Origin: Thiofaba sp039822285
Lineage (GTDB): Bacteria; Pseudomonadota; Gammaproteobacteria; Halothiobacillales; Halothiobacillaceae
Direction of reading: 5' to 3'
Length of the DNA stretch: 64,000 bases
Assembly: GCF_039822285.1 (NCBI RefSeq)
Contig: NZ_JBAJEY010000003.1
Coordinates: 124,001 to 188,000 of the forward strand
This document shows, piece after piece, positions 63,711-64,000 of this stretch. The notes beneath the pieces are model-generated. The model was not told the origin of the DNA, searched no databases, and saw only the letters and a list, made by a program, of their open reading frames with translations. Position numbers and translations under genes: made by a program. Each line of letters starts with the position of its first letter. Position 1 is the first letter of the stretch.

Positions 63711-64000
63711 TCACTCGCTGGCCGAGGCCCGCCCTGCGCGCTTGCGCTCGTTCTCGGTCAGGTGCTTCTTACGGATGCGCACCGCCTTCGGGGTGACCTC
63801 CACCAGCTCATCGTCGTCGATGAACTCCAGCGCCTGCTCCAGGGTGAAGCGGATCGGCGGGGTAAGGATGATGGCCTCGTCCGAGCCGGAGGCGCGCACG
63901 TTGGTCAGCTTCTTGCCCTTCAGCGCGTTGACGGTGAGGTCGTTGTCGCGCGAGTGGATGCCGATCACCTGGCCCTCGTACACCTCCTCGCCGTGGCCGA
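63711..64000 (-). CDS. typA: Ribosome-associated GTPase TypA/BipA (3' part only)
   Basis: The last ~95 residues of TypA/BipA, a translational GTPase that helps 50S assembly and stress growth. The frame reads from the window edge as GHGEEVYEGQVIGIHSRDND and contains KGKKLTNVRASGSDEAIILT, FTLEQALEFIDDDELVEVTP and RIRKKHLTENERKR, which match the BipA C-terminal domain. The GTPase domain lies outside the window. Confidence 0.95.
   Translation of the reverse strand, partial: GHGEEVYEGQVIGIHSRDNDLTVNALKGKKLTNVRASGSDEAIILTPPIRFTLEQALEFIDDDELVEVTPKAVRIRKKHLTENERKRAGRASASE

Overview
This 64 kb window is GC-rich chromosomal DNA of a motile Gammaproteobacterium. The evidence is the FleQ/FleN/FlhF/FliA type of polar-flagellum gene set, a surE-pcm-yqaA-nlpD-rpoS block, the rpsP-rimM-trmD-rplS order with ffh upstream, a MutT-ThiE fusion next to argJ and secA, and sigma-54-like and sigma-32-like promoters. 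I cannot fix the genus from sequence alone.

Layout. (1) 1-27.5 kb is a nearly continuous flagellar and chemotaxis island. On the minus strand, reading from 27.5 kb downwards, it runs: a diguanylate cyclase; fliLMNOPQR-flhB-flhA-flhF-fleN-fliA-cheY-cheZ-cheA-cheB-cheW-DUF2802; then, beyond a short plus-strand pair (fliK and an FlhB C-terminal-like switch protein), fleQ, a chemoreceptor, two tandem fliE genes, fliF, fliG, fliH and the start of fliI, which is cut by the window edge. (2) 27.6-35.6 kb holds tsaB, then the glucose-6-phosphate block pgi-zwf-gnd, with ppc divergent. (3) 35.7-47.5 kb is a long minus-strand series: gamma-glutamyltransferase, SemiSWEET, panC, panB, folK, pcnB, a HAD hydrolase, a double-ATPase ABC protein, rpoS, nlpD, yqaA, pcm, surE. 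(4) 47.6-55.3 kb holds an Smr protein, two hypothetical genes, mutT-thiE, argJ, secA and a DciA-like gene. (5) 56-62.9 kb holds lpxC, htpG, ogt and the rplS-trmD-rimM-rpsP-ffh block. (6) The window ends in the 3' part of typA.

The protein-coding genes are mostly textbook; the unusual content lies between them. Two ~170 bp multi-hairpin elements, with probable 4 bp target duplications, bracket cheW-DUF2802. Two ~0.6-0.7 kb loci (55.4-56.0 kb and 63.0-63.7 kb) are each built of two inverted, highly structured arms. Their stems differ between copies but keep pairing through compensatory changes, and their loops keep GGA. REP-type palindromes with a GTAG head occur at five places between 38.5 and 50.7 kb. 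Within genes, the most interesting feature is CheA: in place of a CheY-binding P2 domain it carries three short motifs that look like the CheY-binding tail of the CheZ encoded next door.

How the genes work together: FleQ with sigma-54 probably switches on the receptor gene, fliE and the diguanylate cyclase gene; FlhF/FleN set flagellar placement and number; FliA drives late genes; CheA/W/Y/Z/B form the signalling pathway. The remaining genes serve central carbon metabolism, cofactor synthesis, stress response, protein export and ribosome biogenesis.
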